Source of the DNA: Eleusine coracana subsp. coracana
Taxonomy: Eukaryota; Streptophyta; Magnoliopsida; Poales; Poaceae
Assembly (NCBI GenBank): GCA_032690845.1
Contig: CM064426.1
Span: 75,442,403 to 75,506,402 of the forward strand
Direction: 5' to 3'
Length of the DNA stretch: 64,000 nt
Shown here: one piece after another, positions 10,293 through 21,790 of the stretch
How the letters are laid out: each line of letters opens with the position of its first letter
How positions within the stretch are numbered: the first letter of the stretch is position 1
Translations under genes and position numbers: made by a program
The notes under the pieces: model-generated
What the model saw: the letters and a program-made list of their open reading frames with translations, nothing else
The model's database searches: none
Told to the model about the DNA's origin: nothing

Positions 10293-11275
10293 TAGTGGTG
10301 TCCAAACGGGCCGCCCGGCACGGCCCAGCACAAGCACGAAAAAGCACGGCCTATTGAATTTCGGGCCAACACGACACGAAATTTATTTCAGGCCGTGCCG
10401 TGCCAGCCCACGTGCTTAGGCATCGGCCCACGACATGGCATGAAAATGGATAGTCATGTCAGGCTGGTCCGTTAGGCCCGTGAGCACGCATGGCCCGTTG
10501 AGGCCCACGAGCCCGATGATAGGAGCACCCTCAAATCCTCGACGTGGCGCCGGAGGGGAGCTCGTCCTCGATGCTGCGTGCCGGAGGGGTGCACAGAGGG
10601 AGCCTCGCGCAACGCAGTGCCGGCAAGATCTGAAGAAGGAGAGGCTGTCGACGACATAGGGGGGATCGCGCAGCACTGACGTCCGCCTCCCCTCTTCCCT
10701 TGACCTCCCGACGGCGGAGGGGTCGGCTCGACCAGCACAACGGCGAGCGAGGTGGGGGCGGGCGGGCGACGCTGAGGCCGACAAAGGCGAGCAAGCGCAC
10801 GTGACCCCTTTGAGGCCGGCGAAGGCAGGCGGTGCTTGGGCGACGCTGAGGTAGGGGTGGTACTGAGGCCGGCGAGGGCGAGCGAGCTCAAGCGGCGGCG
10901 CGAGGGCGGGCTGGCGACGCGGGGTCGGGGGCGAGGGAGGCGGAGGTCAGCGCGGCGGGGTGAGCGAGGCAGGGGCGGCGCGTTACGATTGGCGGGCAGA
11001 GTGAGGGAGAGGCGACGGGTGCTTATATACCTAGGTTTTGTAGCAGGCTTCATAATGGGTTAGTAGCAGGTTGTGCCTAATGGGCCATATTCGTGCTTTA
11101 TCGGGCCGCCAGCTAATCGGGCTATGCTCGTGCTGCCTGTCGGGCCACCCCCTCGGCCCAAGCACGACACGGAGCCTTTTGTCGGGCCGACCCGGCACAA
11201 AATTAAACGGGTCGTGCCGTGCTTAGACCGGGCCAAAAATTATGTGCTTGAAGCCGGCCTGTTTGGACAGCACTA
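10293..11275. mobile_element. hAT element with GC-rich internal cargo, 8-bp target duplication
   Basis: Ends TAGTGGTGTCCAAACGGGCC and the complement of TAGTGCTGTCCAAACAGGCC, flanked by TACGCGGC (10285-10292) and TACACGGC (11276-11283), one mismatch. The termini resemble those of 8454-8997. The interior (about 10530-11030) is very GC-rich and unlike the hAT ends, with no recognisable protein; it may be captured host DNA. Confidence 0.87.
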
Positions 11276-11539
11276 TACACGGCCAAAGCGCGCACAAACA
11301 CGTCGCCATAAAAGAGACGTGTCCACGGTGGAACATATCCACGCTAGTCAAAATTTCGTGGAAGCTGCAAATCTTTGCTGCATCTGCTTAACACTACTAT
11401 TAACACTACTATGTAGAGTGCAAACTATGTGCTGTAGTGCTACGTACACGTGATATATGCATATTTTGGATGGAGTCAGGGACTGCTTCAATACAATGTG
11501 CTCGATTTCACTAAAAATTACTCTCTACTTGTAGGTATA

Positions 11540-11885
11540 GGGTGTGTTCGTTTCTTTGGGTCTAAATTTTAGTGAGGTCATATCAATCATTAAAATGCTA
11601 TATATAATTATTAAATATATATTAAATATAAAACTAATTACAGAGTTGAATGCGCATCAACGTGACAAATTCATTAAGCTTAATTAAGTCATCATTAAGA
11701 GATATTTACTGTAGCATCACATTATCAAATTATAACCTAATTAGTTTTAATAGATTTGTCTCGTTATTTAGAGGGAGGGTTATGGACTGGGTTTTATCAG
11801 TAATCTATATTTAATACTCCTAATTAGTATCATAATATTCGATGTGACAGGTCTAAAAATTAGAGGGGTGGAAACGAACACACCC
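11540..11885. mobile_element. MITE, GGGTGTGTTCG family, intact ends
   Basis: Terminal inverted repeats GGGTGTGTTCGTTTC and GAAACGAACACACCC are perfect over 15 bases. Both flanks carry ATA (11537-11539 and 11886-11888), a likely 3-bp target duplication as in PIF/Harbinger-type MITEs. 346 bp, non-coding. Confidence 0.85.
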
Positions 11886-11888
11886 ATA

Positions 11889-13154
11889 GTTTAATTGAAT
11901 AATGAAGAGATTTGGTGCGCTCATCACGTACGAAAAAATGAATTAAATTTGTTTGGTCAACTTACGTAAAAGATACTAGATCAGATTGCTAATTTGTTTT
12001 CTTCGTGTAGAGTAGTGTACTTGAATTTATAGGGTGCCGCCGTGCCGGAAGCTCAGTTGGTGAACTTATTGTCAGCAGCTTCATATGGTTCTTCTGAGGA
12101 GAAGTTTGCCGTTAAGTTCAGCTCCAAAATGTATTGTTAGTTTGCATGAGTTTGAAAAAGCTAGCTACCGTGCTTGCGAGAAATAACTAGAAGTATTTTC
12201 AAAAAGAATATTGCTAATTAAAAACCATGAATCCACTAGCTTCCTATGTACACGTCACTTATTTTTTTCGCACTTTTTCTTTGTACCGTTGCTATAGACA
12301 AGGGCCCTTGCGAATCAACGGCGTTACATAGTTTAATTTATCAAAGTGCTCTGAATCTTGTATATTAGTGTAATTTTTTTTCTCTCTTTTGACATGCAAT
12401 CCAGAGTGCAACTGTTTTGAGAGACGGGGTCTGCCATCCATGCCGATCACATGCGAACGAATGGATCGACTTATTTGATTTCTATTCTAATTGAATCGTG
12501 CCGATTGCTGAAGAAATTGAAACTAAGTGACAGTTTTCAAATCTGTGCTTCGTCTAGTAATGAAATGATACAAGAAAAAATAGAACGGGATGGATATGCA
12601 GCAAAAACTCCGCGTACATGCAAATATGAACCATATAGCCCAGTTGCGTGACCGTTCATAGAGCAACCGCAGTGTATTTGGACCAACTGGTCCATATAGC
12701 AGGTCTCATACGGGTAGCTTTTGCTACAGACCTTGTTATGTCCAGGTTACAAAATGTTCAGATAGCTAATAGTGAAATGTTTATTTCTTATGGACAACTT
12801 TTGCATCACATTATGGTTGCCCTAATACACAATCCCGGCTTCCAGCAGGTAATATACAATGCGGTGTCCAGCCGGCACCACGTAACTTGTTCTGTTCTTC
12901 ACAAGGTGCAGCTTGCGGGCAGTGCAGAGTTGCAACCCTGTGTAAAACAAAACAAGAGCACGACGGCACAAAAAGCGATCATCTAGTCTATTATCATGGC
13001 TAGTAGTACACTTTTAACATAGCCTTTCCGGATGTGGTGATCCGGTCGTCTCTTCTTTCCATATGGAAAGGTCGGAAGGAAAAGGCTACTCGACGGCAAC
13101 AGAAACAAGGGTGCCACTGGCCCGGACCTCATTGACCACTGCACGCTCTTCAAC
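11889..13154. other. Intergenic plus likely 3' UTR of the RIN4-like gene
   Basis: No gene recognised from 11889 to about 13020; the short frames at 12451-12986 have no family signature. 13020-13154 probably includes the 3' UTR of the minus-strand gene and holds a 16-bp perfect palindrome CTTTCCATATGGAAAG around 13057-13072. Confidence 0.5.
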
Positions 13155-14417
13155 TCAGGCAACGCAGTTGAGCCCCACGCAGCCCATCCACAAGCTCCTC
13201 ACATGCTTTCTCTGAAAGAAGACGAAGAAGACAGACAGTGAACTTCAGAAGTCAACTTGCTCCTCTATGCCTACTAACTGTCAACACAATCAAATTAAAG
13301 AAGCCAACTCGTTAAACGAACTGAAAACTAGTCTAGCCTTTTCACTTTCACTGTATTTCTCCTGCCTACTCATTCTTCAACAGGTGTGTATAGAAAGGGA
13401 AATTGACTTTACGAAAGATTAAGCAAAGTAACGTGGCCAATGCGAAAGCAGTAACGACTAATCTGTTGACAGTTTTCCTACGCCAGTCAGATTTCAAACT
13501 CGATCTTGACTGTCAAAAATTAGAAGAAAATGAACAATAAGTCTCAATGGCATTTGCTAATTTCTACTCATAGTGTGTGCTTGAGAATCGGTAATTCAAC
13601 ACTGCCATATAGCATGTTTATATGAAGATAAAGAGAGATTATTGCTAGTACCCCTTTGCCCTTCTTTCGGATGAGACCAGAAGGGACCTGGTACAGATCC
13701 TCATCGACGGCCCTAACGACCCTGGGCCTCCTTGCTGGGTGAGATCCGCTGTCAACAACAGGAACTCCCTGCTGCCTCCTACTCCCCGCATTGTTCTCCA
13801 TCGTGCTCCGCACCTATGAAAATCAAGCAAGTGCGTACCACCATCACATAAGGATCCAAGAAAGAAACAAAACAAGGGTCAAAACAATAAGGACTGATGT
13901 GAGTGACAAGCGTCAGGGACAGTAGGGGGGCAGGCACTGAGATTCACGGGAGTGGTGTGTTACACAGTTATTACACAAGTGTGGGACTGTGGAGTGAGGT
14001 GGATACCTTCTTGGCCGGCTTGTGCGGCGGAGGCGAGGAGGATGTCTTGAAGAGCACGACCTCGACGGCGGCGTCGCGGTAGTAGCGGGCGGCCTGCATC
14101 GCTGACTCGAAGTACTGCGTGATGGGAAGCTCCTCGCACTGCTGGTTCCACTCCCCGAACGCCGGGATGTGGCGCCGCCTTCCTCTCTGCTGCATCACAC
14201 AACACGTATTAGGCAAAGGCAGAGAAAGCACGTGTCAATATAACAAAACTATTCACATTAATCAGGGATCAAACTACACATCTCGCCATGGATTAAACTG
14301 AAACTAGTGCAAGATCAAGACTGAGTTTCCATATGGAAACTTGAAAAGGGCTAAAACTAAGAGTGATAACACGAGAGAACGAAGATGGTTGATTATTCTC
14401 GGGTAGCTTGCCTCCAT
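13155..14417 (-). CDS. RIN4/NOI-family protein (spliced, four coding exons)
   Basis: Proposed exons on the minus strand: 14417-14412, 14189-14007, 13813-13652 and 13211-13155, giving 135 residues. Exon 2 carries the NOI/AvrRpt2-cleavage core IPAFGEW (residues 10-16) followed by ITQYFESA, the hallmark of RIN4-like proteins. Exon 3 holds RPRVVRAVDEDLYQVP. The last exon ends CVGLNCVA, and its cysteines at 128 and 133 suit membrane anchoring by acylation, as in RIN4. Known members sit at the plasma membrane and regulate immune responses and exocytosis; that role is inferred here. Donors and acceptors are GT-AG except intron 1, which appears to be GC-AG (GAG|GCAAGC). A TATA-like TATAAAG lies at 14597-14591. 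Alternatively translation could begin at the ATG at 14195, inside the proposed intron, giving MQQRGRRR. Confidence 0.75.
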
Positions 14418-14590
14418 GTTCCCTCCTCGCGAAGTAAGCTGAGGACGTGATGCTTTTCGAAATGTCAGCGTAGGAGGATGAGGAAGAAGAGAGGAACGAG
14501 GTGCGCGTAGGCGAGGCAGTAAGAGAGCTTGAGAGGGCCGGGTTGGGCTTCTGTGCGCGAAGGAGGCACGGGCAGTGGCGCTTTTGGATG

Positions 14591-14597
14591 CTTTATA
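14591..14597 (-). promoter_or_regulatory. TATA box of the RIN4-like gene
   Basis: TATAAAG on the minus strand, about 180 bases upstream of the proposed ATG, leaving a 5' UTR of roughly 150 bases. Confidence 0.45.
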
Positions 14598-14699
14598 ATG
14601 GGTGGCAGTCAGGCACATGCTGCCGTGTGTGCATGCACCAGGACCAATGAGTCGAAGCATGACATTGATTATTAGATGCTGTGTGTACAAACTACTAAG

Positions 14700-15169
14700 G
14701 AGTTGTTGGGTTAGTATTTTTGAACATTTTTTTAAAACTTTTTTTTAACATTTTTTTGGTTGAGTCTAAGATATAGGATGGAACTAGTAAACCATTCCTA
14801 TATGCCCTTCTGAGTGGAAAATGTTTAGTAATTTATATTCTCTAGAGTTAAAAGAATAGACACCCATATTTCTGACTCTTGAGCTGTTACTAGTTCTTAT
14901 GCATGACTTGTGAAGGAGTACCACTCAGGACCAACTCCCTTTGATTTTCTCCAGGCCATATAAAATGTATTCTGATAAGGAAACACGACGGTTTTTACTC
15001 AGACAAAAGTCATGAAACTAGTGTATCATGAACATGCACGTTCACGAATCAGAAATTTAAACTATTAATATGCATAAAATCAATTAGGTTCTTATCCAAA
15101 TGTGCTAGCATTTGTCTTATAGACACTAGCATTGGATAAATGATTGTGTACCATAGGATAAGGGACCTG
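14700..15169. other. Intergenic, AT-rich
   Basis: T-run-rich sequence without a gene or clear repeat boundary. Confidence 0.45.
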
Positions 15170-15330
15170 CTAATTTTTAGCTAATTGAAAGTTTGATCAA
15201 TTTTCAGTCACTTCTTTAAGTTATTAAATTTAGATCTAATGATTTAGAATTATTATATATATAATACTAAAAAATTAAAATACAAAATAATATACTATTA
15301 ACTAAAATCTTTTAGCTGATTGAAAATTAG
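15170..15330. mobile_element. MITE, CTAATTTTCAG family, copy B (161 bp)
   Basis: Imperfect terminal inverted repeats CTAATTTTTAGCTAATTGAA and, complemented from the right, CTAATTTTCAATCAGCTAAA. AT-rich, non-coding, shared with copies A and C. Confidence 0.65.
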
Positions 15331-15672
15331 AAAATATACAAAAATAATATACTGTTTCCAAGTAGTTTGCTAAATATTTTAGCGACTGCGTCGAGAGTCC
15401 TCCAAACCCGGCCTTGACTTTCTTCAACGCTCGGCTCCCCAAGTCATAGATGGACACAACATAACCAGACAAAACCCGAGCTCGCGCGCACGCAAAGGCG
15501 CGTTGTCGTCCGTGGCGTCGTCGCAACGCCGAACCTGCCTCTGCCTCCGCGCGCACGAGCCGAGGCGCGCGGGTGATTGGAACGGGGCAGCACGTTGTAC
15601 TGCCAGGACAGAAGCTAGGGTCTGCGCCTACGGTGTACTCCTACGGGTCGGCGTCGTTGGCCTTTCGCACTA

Positions 15673-15906
15673 CTAACTCCGTTCCAAAATATAAATATTT
15701 ATTAATTATGAAACTTATGTTTAATTATTTCTTTTATTTAATTTTTTTTAAAATACAAAAACAAATAAATTATAGTTAAAATATATATAATAATAAAATA
15801 TATTATAATAAAATAAATAATATTTTTGTAATTTTTTTAAATAAAACAAATACTTAAATATAGTATTTTAAAATTAACAAATACTTATATTTTAGAACGG
15901 ACATAG
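15673..15906. mobile_element. Stowaway/mariner-type MITE (234 bp)
   Basis: About 30-bp inverted repeats CTAACTCCGTTCCAAAATAT and, complemented, CTATGTCCGTTCTAAAATAT, flanked by TA on both sides (15671-15672 and 15907-15908). AT-rich interior. Confidence 0.85.
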
Positions 15907-16333
15907 TAGAAAGCTAGCATTGAACTATCGCCCGCACAGCATGCGCATGGCGACACCAACAGGCTCCGCGCCTCTCTTGCTAGGCTAGGTCGGCATCCCG
16001 CTTCCCCACGCGCGGTCTCACGTGATCGTCATGTTCGTTCTCCTTGCGCTGCGCCGGGCAAGTCGTTGCGTGCGTGGCTCCGTTGAGCATAGTACTATGC
16101 ATGCGCCATGCATTTATTACGGAATCGGCATCCAAGACGCAGAGCCGGTGTACGTACGTGACTGCCTTGTTTACGTGCTCCCAAGTCAAAGCCTAGAAAA
16201 AGGTGCCTTGGGCGTTGCAACTCTGTCGTGGGAAATTAGGATGTCGTGAGACTTGTGTATTCGATCGACCGCCTGTCACATTGTTTGCAGCTTAAGTTAC
16301 AACCCAACGTTCCATTAGGAATCCATATAAGAT

Positions 16334-16950
16334 TCTCCCTCCGGTTCTTGAAAAGCAGCTCGTCCTGGAGAAAATTGCTTTTTCATAAAAGAGCTCTTTC
16401 GGTGCAGTTCGTTGCTCCCGGTTTAAGACCGGTGTACTCATACAGGTTAAAAAAGGAATCACCATATTAGAAGGGGAGAAGAGTTCGAGAATTTTCTAGA
16501 CCTATATAAGATGGGGTGATCTTACCCTGACAGATCTTTTTTTTTCCCTCCAAGTTTAAATCGCGCACTATGAAAAATTAGCAAAATAATAAGATCTGAG
16601 ATGATTGATGAACAAAAATATAAAAAAGAGATTTAGTACTTCACCGTGATCCTTATGTGGCCGCTCACACGAAAAAAATTATCGAGCGAAAAAGTATACG
16701 GCGACAGCGAAAAAATGGACCAGCCACATGCAAAAAGCAGCAAAAATTGTTAGATGAGCACGGAGTCGAACTCACGACCTGCTCTTTAAATACAGCCAAC
16801 GCCAACCAGTTGAAAGGTAAGAAGGTACTGATTAAGTTGGACTCTACACCCTATTTAATATGGACAAATATGGTAAACTAAGTCTAAATTAATTACTTCT
16901 TGGTATGCTAAACAATATTCTAAACAAGTTCTTTTTTAGAATCGGAGGGA
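16334..16950. mobile_element. Stowaway-like element with CTCCCTCCG ends (617 bp)
   Basis: Left end CTCCCTCCGGTTCT and right end AGAATCGGAGGGAG are inverted repeats with one mismatch. TA follows the right end, but the left flank is not TA. It is long for this class because it contains a tRNA-like SINE head. Confidence 0.7.
16755..16820 (-). repeat. tRNA-derived SINE-like head, minus strand
   Basis: On the minus strand an A-box-like CAACTGGTTGGCG (16812-16800) is followed by a B-box GAGTTCGACTCC (16773-16762) at tRNA spacing. Cloverleaf pairing is poor, so it is a SINE relic, not a tRNA gene. Confidence 0.5.
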
Positions 16951-17052
16951 GTATCACTATAATAACATTGCTACAGGTCTAAAAAACAAAATACTATATA
17001 TGATTCTTAAGTTACAAGCCAACGTTCCAATAGGAATCCATATATGATATAA

Positions 17053-17986
17053 CTATAACAGCGTTGTTACAGGTCTAAAAAACAAAATACTATGTATAAT
17101 TTAAATAAAAAATTATTTATATAATATAATTATTAGATATATCTAGTATTATTGATATTTTTTATATTAAAGATCATATTTTTATTATTGTTAATATTTT
17201 TTAGTGTATCATTATATATGTCAAAAGTAATCATTTTTCAACTATTTTCTATCATATTCTTATTATAAATATGTTTTTATCTTTAATATTAATGATTTTC
17301 ATATGTAATGTTATCTGAGTGCTATGTTGTAGAATTAGGTGAAATAATACTAAAAAGACTCAAAGATGAGAAGTGATGATATAAAGGCCGACTCGCTATA
17401 TAAGGAGGGCTTCCTACAAGACCACGACATTTATAAGACACTTCTGAATGTTCATAAAGCGCAATATATAAAAACAAGGTTGAGATCCAATTCTAAAAAT
17501 TTCTAGAAAGTTTATCCAGAAGAAAAGATCAATTTACACAATCTATAAACAGTAATGCATTGCGACATGGTTTTAAACTTCAAGTCATGCTCTAATGGGA
17601 AAGTTTGACTACGGAAATGGTAGATCTCGTCGAGAGCTTTCTAGATATATATGCATCATATTATTTGAACTTCGGATCTATGAGATATGGACCTCACAAA
17701 GAGACCTGTGTAAAGTAGTCCAAATTAGAATTAATATTTTTATATTACATATTTGGACATAAAGACAATCGAATCTGTAGATCCATTGATAAATACAAAA
17801 GTTGTATAACGTTTCGAGAACTATGAAATAGAGTACGAGTTCGTCTCATTTGGACTCTGGACACGGGGGTAATGATTTTTGAAAGGTAGTGCTTAATATA
17901 TAAGGTATGAAACTGATTTAGATTCAATCTCTAACTTTTGTACACACGAAGTGAATGACTGTATCTAAATTAATAGATTGTAGAGA
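17053..17986 (-). mobile_element. Non-autonomous Helitron, inverted relative of 5923-6616
   Basis: On the minus strand it starts TCTCTACAATCTATTAAT after an A, close to the grass Helitron 5' consensus, and follows the first copy through most of its length. The 3' end at 17053 has the small hairpin TAACA-ACGC-TGTTA and ATAG before T, so CTRR is decayed. Identity looks moderate, so the copies are not recent sisters. Confidence 0.65.
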
Positions 17987-18039
17987 TTATGATTGATATG
18001 ATTATACTAATATACGATCTACATATATTTGTAGTACTA

Positions 18040-18246
18040 CTCTCTCCGTCCTATATTACTTGTCATTTTATATTTCTTTAGTTTTTCTAATTTACTTGTC
18101 ATCATCATATTTCAATGCATGTTTTTCTCTTTACAATATATTTCTATTTCTATCTCTCTCTTTCTTATTTTCTGGGTAACTATTTTTTTCACTTCTCCTT
18201 AATTTTTATGTCCAAACCTAAAACAAGTAATATGGGAAGAAGGTAG
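18040..18246. mobile_element. Stowaway-like MITE (207 bp)
   Basis: Left CTCTCTCCGTCCTATATTAC and right (complemented) CTACCTTCTTCCCATATTAC are inverted repeats, flanked by TA (18038-18039 and 18247-18248). Confidence 0.8.
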
Positions 18247-18248
18247 TA

Positions 18249-19000
18249 CTATTTATTTTTTTATTACGGTTTTATGTCATTCGTTGTTTTGCATCTAATA
18301 TGTATACTAGTACTAGTATAGTACATTACATAGCTAAAAAATACGTCCACTTTGACAGCCGGCCAGTGTAGCTACCAGGCCCGCGAGGCTTGGCCCACTT
18401 CAATGAATCGTTCCCCAGGCCAACCATTCACAACGGCCCATTAATCGTGGACTTCAGCCCACATGTCTCAAGTAAGTCTTTTTCTTCCCGTATTCTTTTC
18501 CAATCTGGATTTTTAATTTATTATTATCGGGTCTCAGTATTTCAAAAGCTTAGTTAAGCATATTAAACCTACTTTTAAAAATTTCAAAATTTCCACCGAG
18601 CAGTCACGAGTTCGAGCCCTACCTCGACGACCTCTCCTTCGAGCCCTATCCCTACCACTACAATAGTTTTCTACCCGCCATTATAGTATGTTTATGTTGT
18701 ATATGTATATATATAGAGAGAATAACGTTAATTCACACCCAAAATGTGGTTTATTATTTCACACCCCGGACCACCCGGCCGGACACAACTGTCCACCCAA
18801 GCACCACGAGCCACATACGCATGCATGTATTTGTGCATTGACGAATAAATGCTTTAATGACAGTTGTTAATTTTTTGCTATTAGAGCAACTCTAAGAGCT
18901 TAGCTAAATTATATTTTAAAATTTCTAATTTTAGCTATTCTCTAAAATGAAGAAACTGTGGTAATCCAACAGCCTTGCCCATCGTTCCTGCTGATCCAAT
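18249..19000. other. Intergenic, no gene recognised
   Basis: Contains a short fragment near 18884-18960 beginning GAGCAACTCTAAGAGCTTAG, which resembles the left end of the MITE at 40299-40570. Otherwise anonymous. Confidence 0.45.
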
Positions 19001-19830
19001 CGCCTGGCCCAGTCGATTTGGCCCACCGAATTTCTCTGACCCATTTGGCTCCCATACATTGCTTCATGCCTTGACCAGTGTTGACCCACCTTGCCCAACG
19101 TTCCTGCTGATCCAGCAGCAGCAGAGGTTCATCGATAGGAGAAGCCGTGCGGTAGGGGCTTGTCGTCGATAGAAGAAGCTGGCCTCGTGGATCATCCCCG
19201 GATTATGAAGCCGAATGGCTTGTTGGGCCGCAGCACACTGCCAGCGCCGAGACCGGCCCAACCCGGCCAGGCCGAGGACGGCGCGCCTCAAGGCCGGCAA
19301 GAGGAGAGTCATCATGAGCGAGACGCGCCTGCTCGAACGAAAAAAAAAAAAAAACAGAGCGCGCAAGGCGACAGGAAAGGTGGTGGTGGTGGGCGCAGAG
19401 AGCCGTCCCGTACCCTGCCTGCCTGCGTAGGCTTGTAGGGCCGTGTAGGTGGTTGGGGCGCCGCGCGCGTACGACGCCGTGCCGCCGTGGCGCTCGCCGG
19501 GAGGCGCACGAGGACGGAGGCGGGGCCCAGTGGGCCCCGTACGCGAAATCTGTCGCGGACACCTCGCGCGCGCTCTGGATGGATCGGCGGATCGGTCGGT
19601 CTGCGAGAAGGTACGCGCGCACGTTATTCCCGCTTTTCCTCTCTCCCCTCCCCACGCCGCGGCGGGCGCGCGCGCTGCCACCGCGCCCGTCCTGCCCGTC
19701 GTGACGTGTTCCGTGTGCCGCCAACTTTTCTTTTCTGGTCGGCACTGTTTGTTAGTCGTCCCCGTCCTCTCTATGGGCAGCAGGCAACCAGAAGCAGTGG
19801 TACACCAACGTGCATAGATCACCACCTATA
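19000..19830. other. GC-rich island, no gene recognised
   Basis: CpG-dense sequence with long overlapping open frames on both strands, as GC-rich DNA gives by chance. None shows a family motif. It could be the promoter and 5' UTR of a gene whose coding part was lost. Confidence 0.4.
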
Positions 19831-20147
19831 GCTTGCTGCTGCTCCGTATTTGTTCATGATTGTTTGGTGCTTTTGGGAAACCTACCTTTTCCTGGCGCTG
19901 CTTAATTAGGTGCATTACGGGGTTACCTGATCCCGACATCGGACGCCTTCGGTTTGTTTGGCCATGGCGTACGGACACCAAACCGACACCACCGGCGTCG
20001 TCAAGACGCCAATCGCCATGCACGACTCCATAGGATCGAGAGTTCAAACTTTCGCCCCACCTTCCATCCTTCTCGTAGCATAGCAGCAGCAATATCGCTC
20101 CAAAAAAAAAAAGGAGGTTGTTAATTTTTCATCAGTTAACTAAAAGT

Positions 20148-21014
20148 TTAAACAACTTTCTCCCGTCTTTTTTAGTTACAAGGAGAAAGAGGCGTAGCGG
20201 TTGCCGGCGGCGGAGGCAGCAGTCTCCTCCAATGGCTCTCCGAACATTGGTGACGGCGGAGATTGCGGTACTCTCGCCGACTGGTAGAGTAGGTCCTAGT
20301 TTAGGGTTTCTTTTATCTAGGGTTAGGGTTTTGGCCGACATCGACAAGGTGATGATGGTGATGTCGAGTTCGAATAAGTTCCCTTGAGCTTGGTCGCGTC
20401 CTGCTGGCATTCTGTTCCGGTGTCGGAGACGAGCTTATGGAGATAGGCCTCCCCATGTGAGGTCTTTGTACAGGAGTCTTCAGTAAGCGGTTGTTTGTCT
20501 CGGTGGTTGGTGAGATAGACTGCCTCTTGGTCATTTGGTTTTCAGGAGAAGGAAGAAGTTGCGGGTTCTATGGCATGAGGTGAATGGATCAAGCTCAACT
20601 TCCCCGCGACGATCGTCATCGTTGTCGGTGACTTTCAATCCATGGCCAGGGGAGCTCAGGGCACAACCCCAACCGACGGGCGTTCATCGACGTCTTTTCC
20701 GATCCGTGTGGATGAGTGTCTTCTTCGGCTCTCTACAAAGCCTTTGTGCTAATGGAGTTTTTAGGACGGCGACCGGATTCGGTGGCTTTCGGTGATGTTC
20801 GGCAGCGGTGGATGTGATCGTCCTCGGTGTGCAAAGGGTCCAGGGACCTTTTTATTATTTTTTTTTATTTTCTTGGGTCCTTTGTGTAGATAGAAAGGAC
20901 AGTTGTACTTTGTAACATGTAACATATCTGTACTACTACAGGTGTATGAAGTATGTATGTTTATCTAAACTTTTAAAACAGGTATGCTTTATTAAAAAAA
21001 AATTAAACAACTTT
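20148..21014 (+). mobile_element. Poly(A)-tailed retroposon (5'-truncated LINE type) with 12-bp target duplication
   Basis: TTAAACAACTTT occurs at 20148-20159 and again at 21003-21014. The right copy is preceded by an A run (20994-21002). The 843 bp between is mostly GC-rich, with a T-rich part towards the end, and carries no recognised reading frame. A tail plus a long direct repeat is the signature of target-primed reverse transcription. It could be a truncated LINE 3' end or a processed transcript. Confidence 0.8.
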
Positions 21015-21119
21015 TAGTCATCATCTAAATTGAAAAGTTTATAATTATTTTACAAATAATTTTATAATTAACATAGAAATAATAAATGATGAGTAAAAAA
21101 TTTTCTGTTAAAAGCTAGA

Positions 21120-21790
21120 AAATATATATATAAAACTAGCAGCAGCAAGAGAGCGCAGGCAGGGAAAACAGCTGCTACCTTCACTCACTTCCATACCCGC
21201 ATCACTTACCCGCCACACCTTTTCTCGTACACGCGGGCCCCGCCTCCAATTATGCCCTGGGTCCCATCCCAGGCCACTGTTTGTCTATACTCCACGCCTG
21301 CGCGTGGGCCCCGCGCCGTTCCAGGTGGCGAGCCGGGGCGTGGTTGCCCACGTGCGCCGGCGTGGACGTCGTCATCGCTGGCCTGTGGAGTCATTGTGAT
21401 GCCGCCACCGTCGCATAATGTCTCGTCCCGGTGGCACCACGCGCGAGCGATTCTGCTGCTGTCGTCTGGTGCAACAGCGAGGGCTAGGCCGCTAGTACCC
21501 TCCTGCGACCGAATTCGACGAGCAGGTGCGGTGCACCAATCGTCAAGTGTGCACAGATCCTTTCCTTGCAAAGCAACGCCAGGCTACTGGCTCGTCGTCG
21601 CCACACCGTACCCCGCGCAGCACCGGATCACCACCCTCTGCGCCGCGTGGCCGCTCGCGTGAGGCCGTCGGACTGTTGTTGTCCAGACCAAATGTCCCGC
21701 AGCTACGCAATCGGCTGATGAGCTCCAAATTCTCAGTGTCGCAGCTTTCCTTCATCGGTGTTGTGCGGTCCTCTGTGTAGTGTCTCCGCA
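21120..21790. other. GC-rich island, no gene recognised
   Basis: CpG-dense DNA with two GGGCCCCGC boxes (near 21236 and 21306). Open frames on both strands show no domain. May be an orphan promoter. Confidence 0.35.

Noticed and set aside
10472..11053. 193-codon minus-strand frame
   Set aside because: Pro/Arg/Ser-rich composition, no domain, lies inside the hAT element. GC-rich DNA leaves long frames open by chance.
19064..19825. 253-codon minus-strand frame, plus overlapping frames on both strands
   Set aside because: All are low-complexity Arg/Pro/Ala products of a CpG-rich island, with no family motif or start context.
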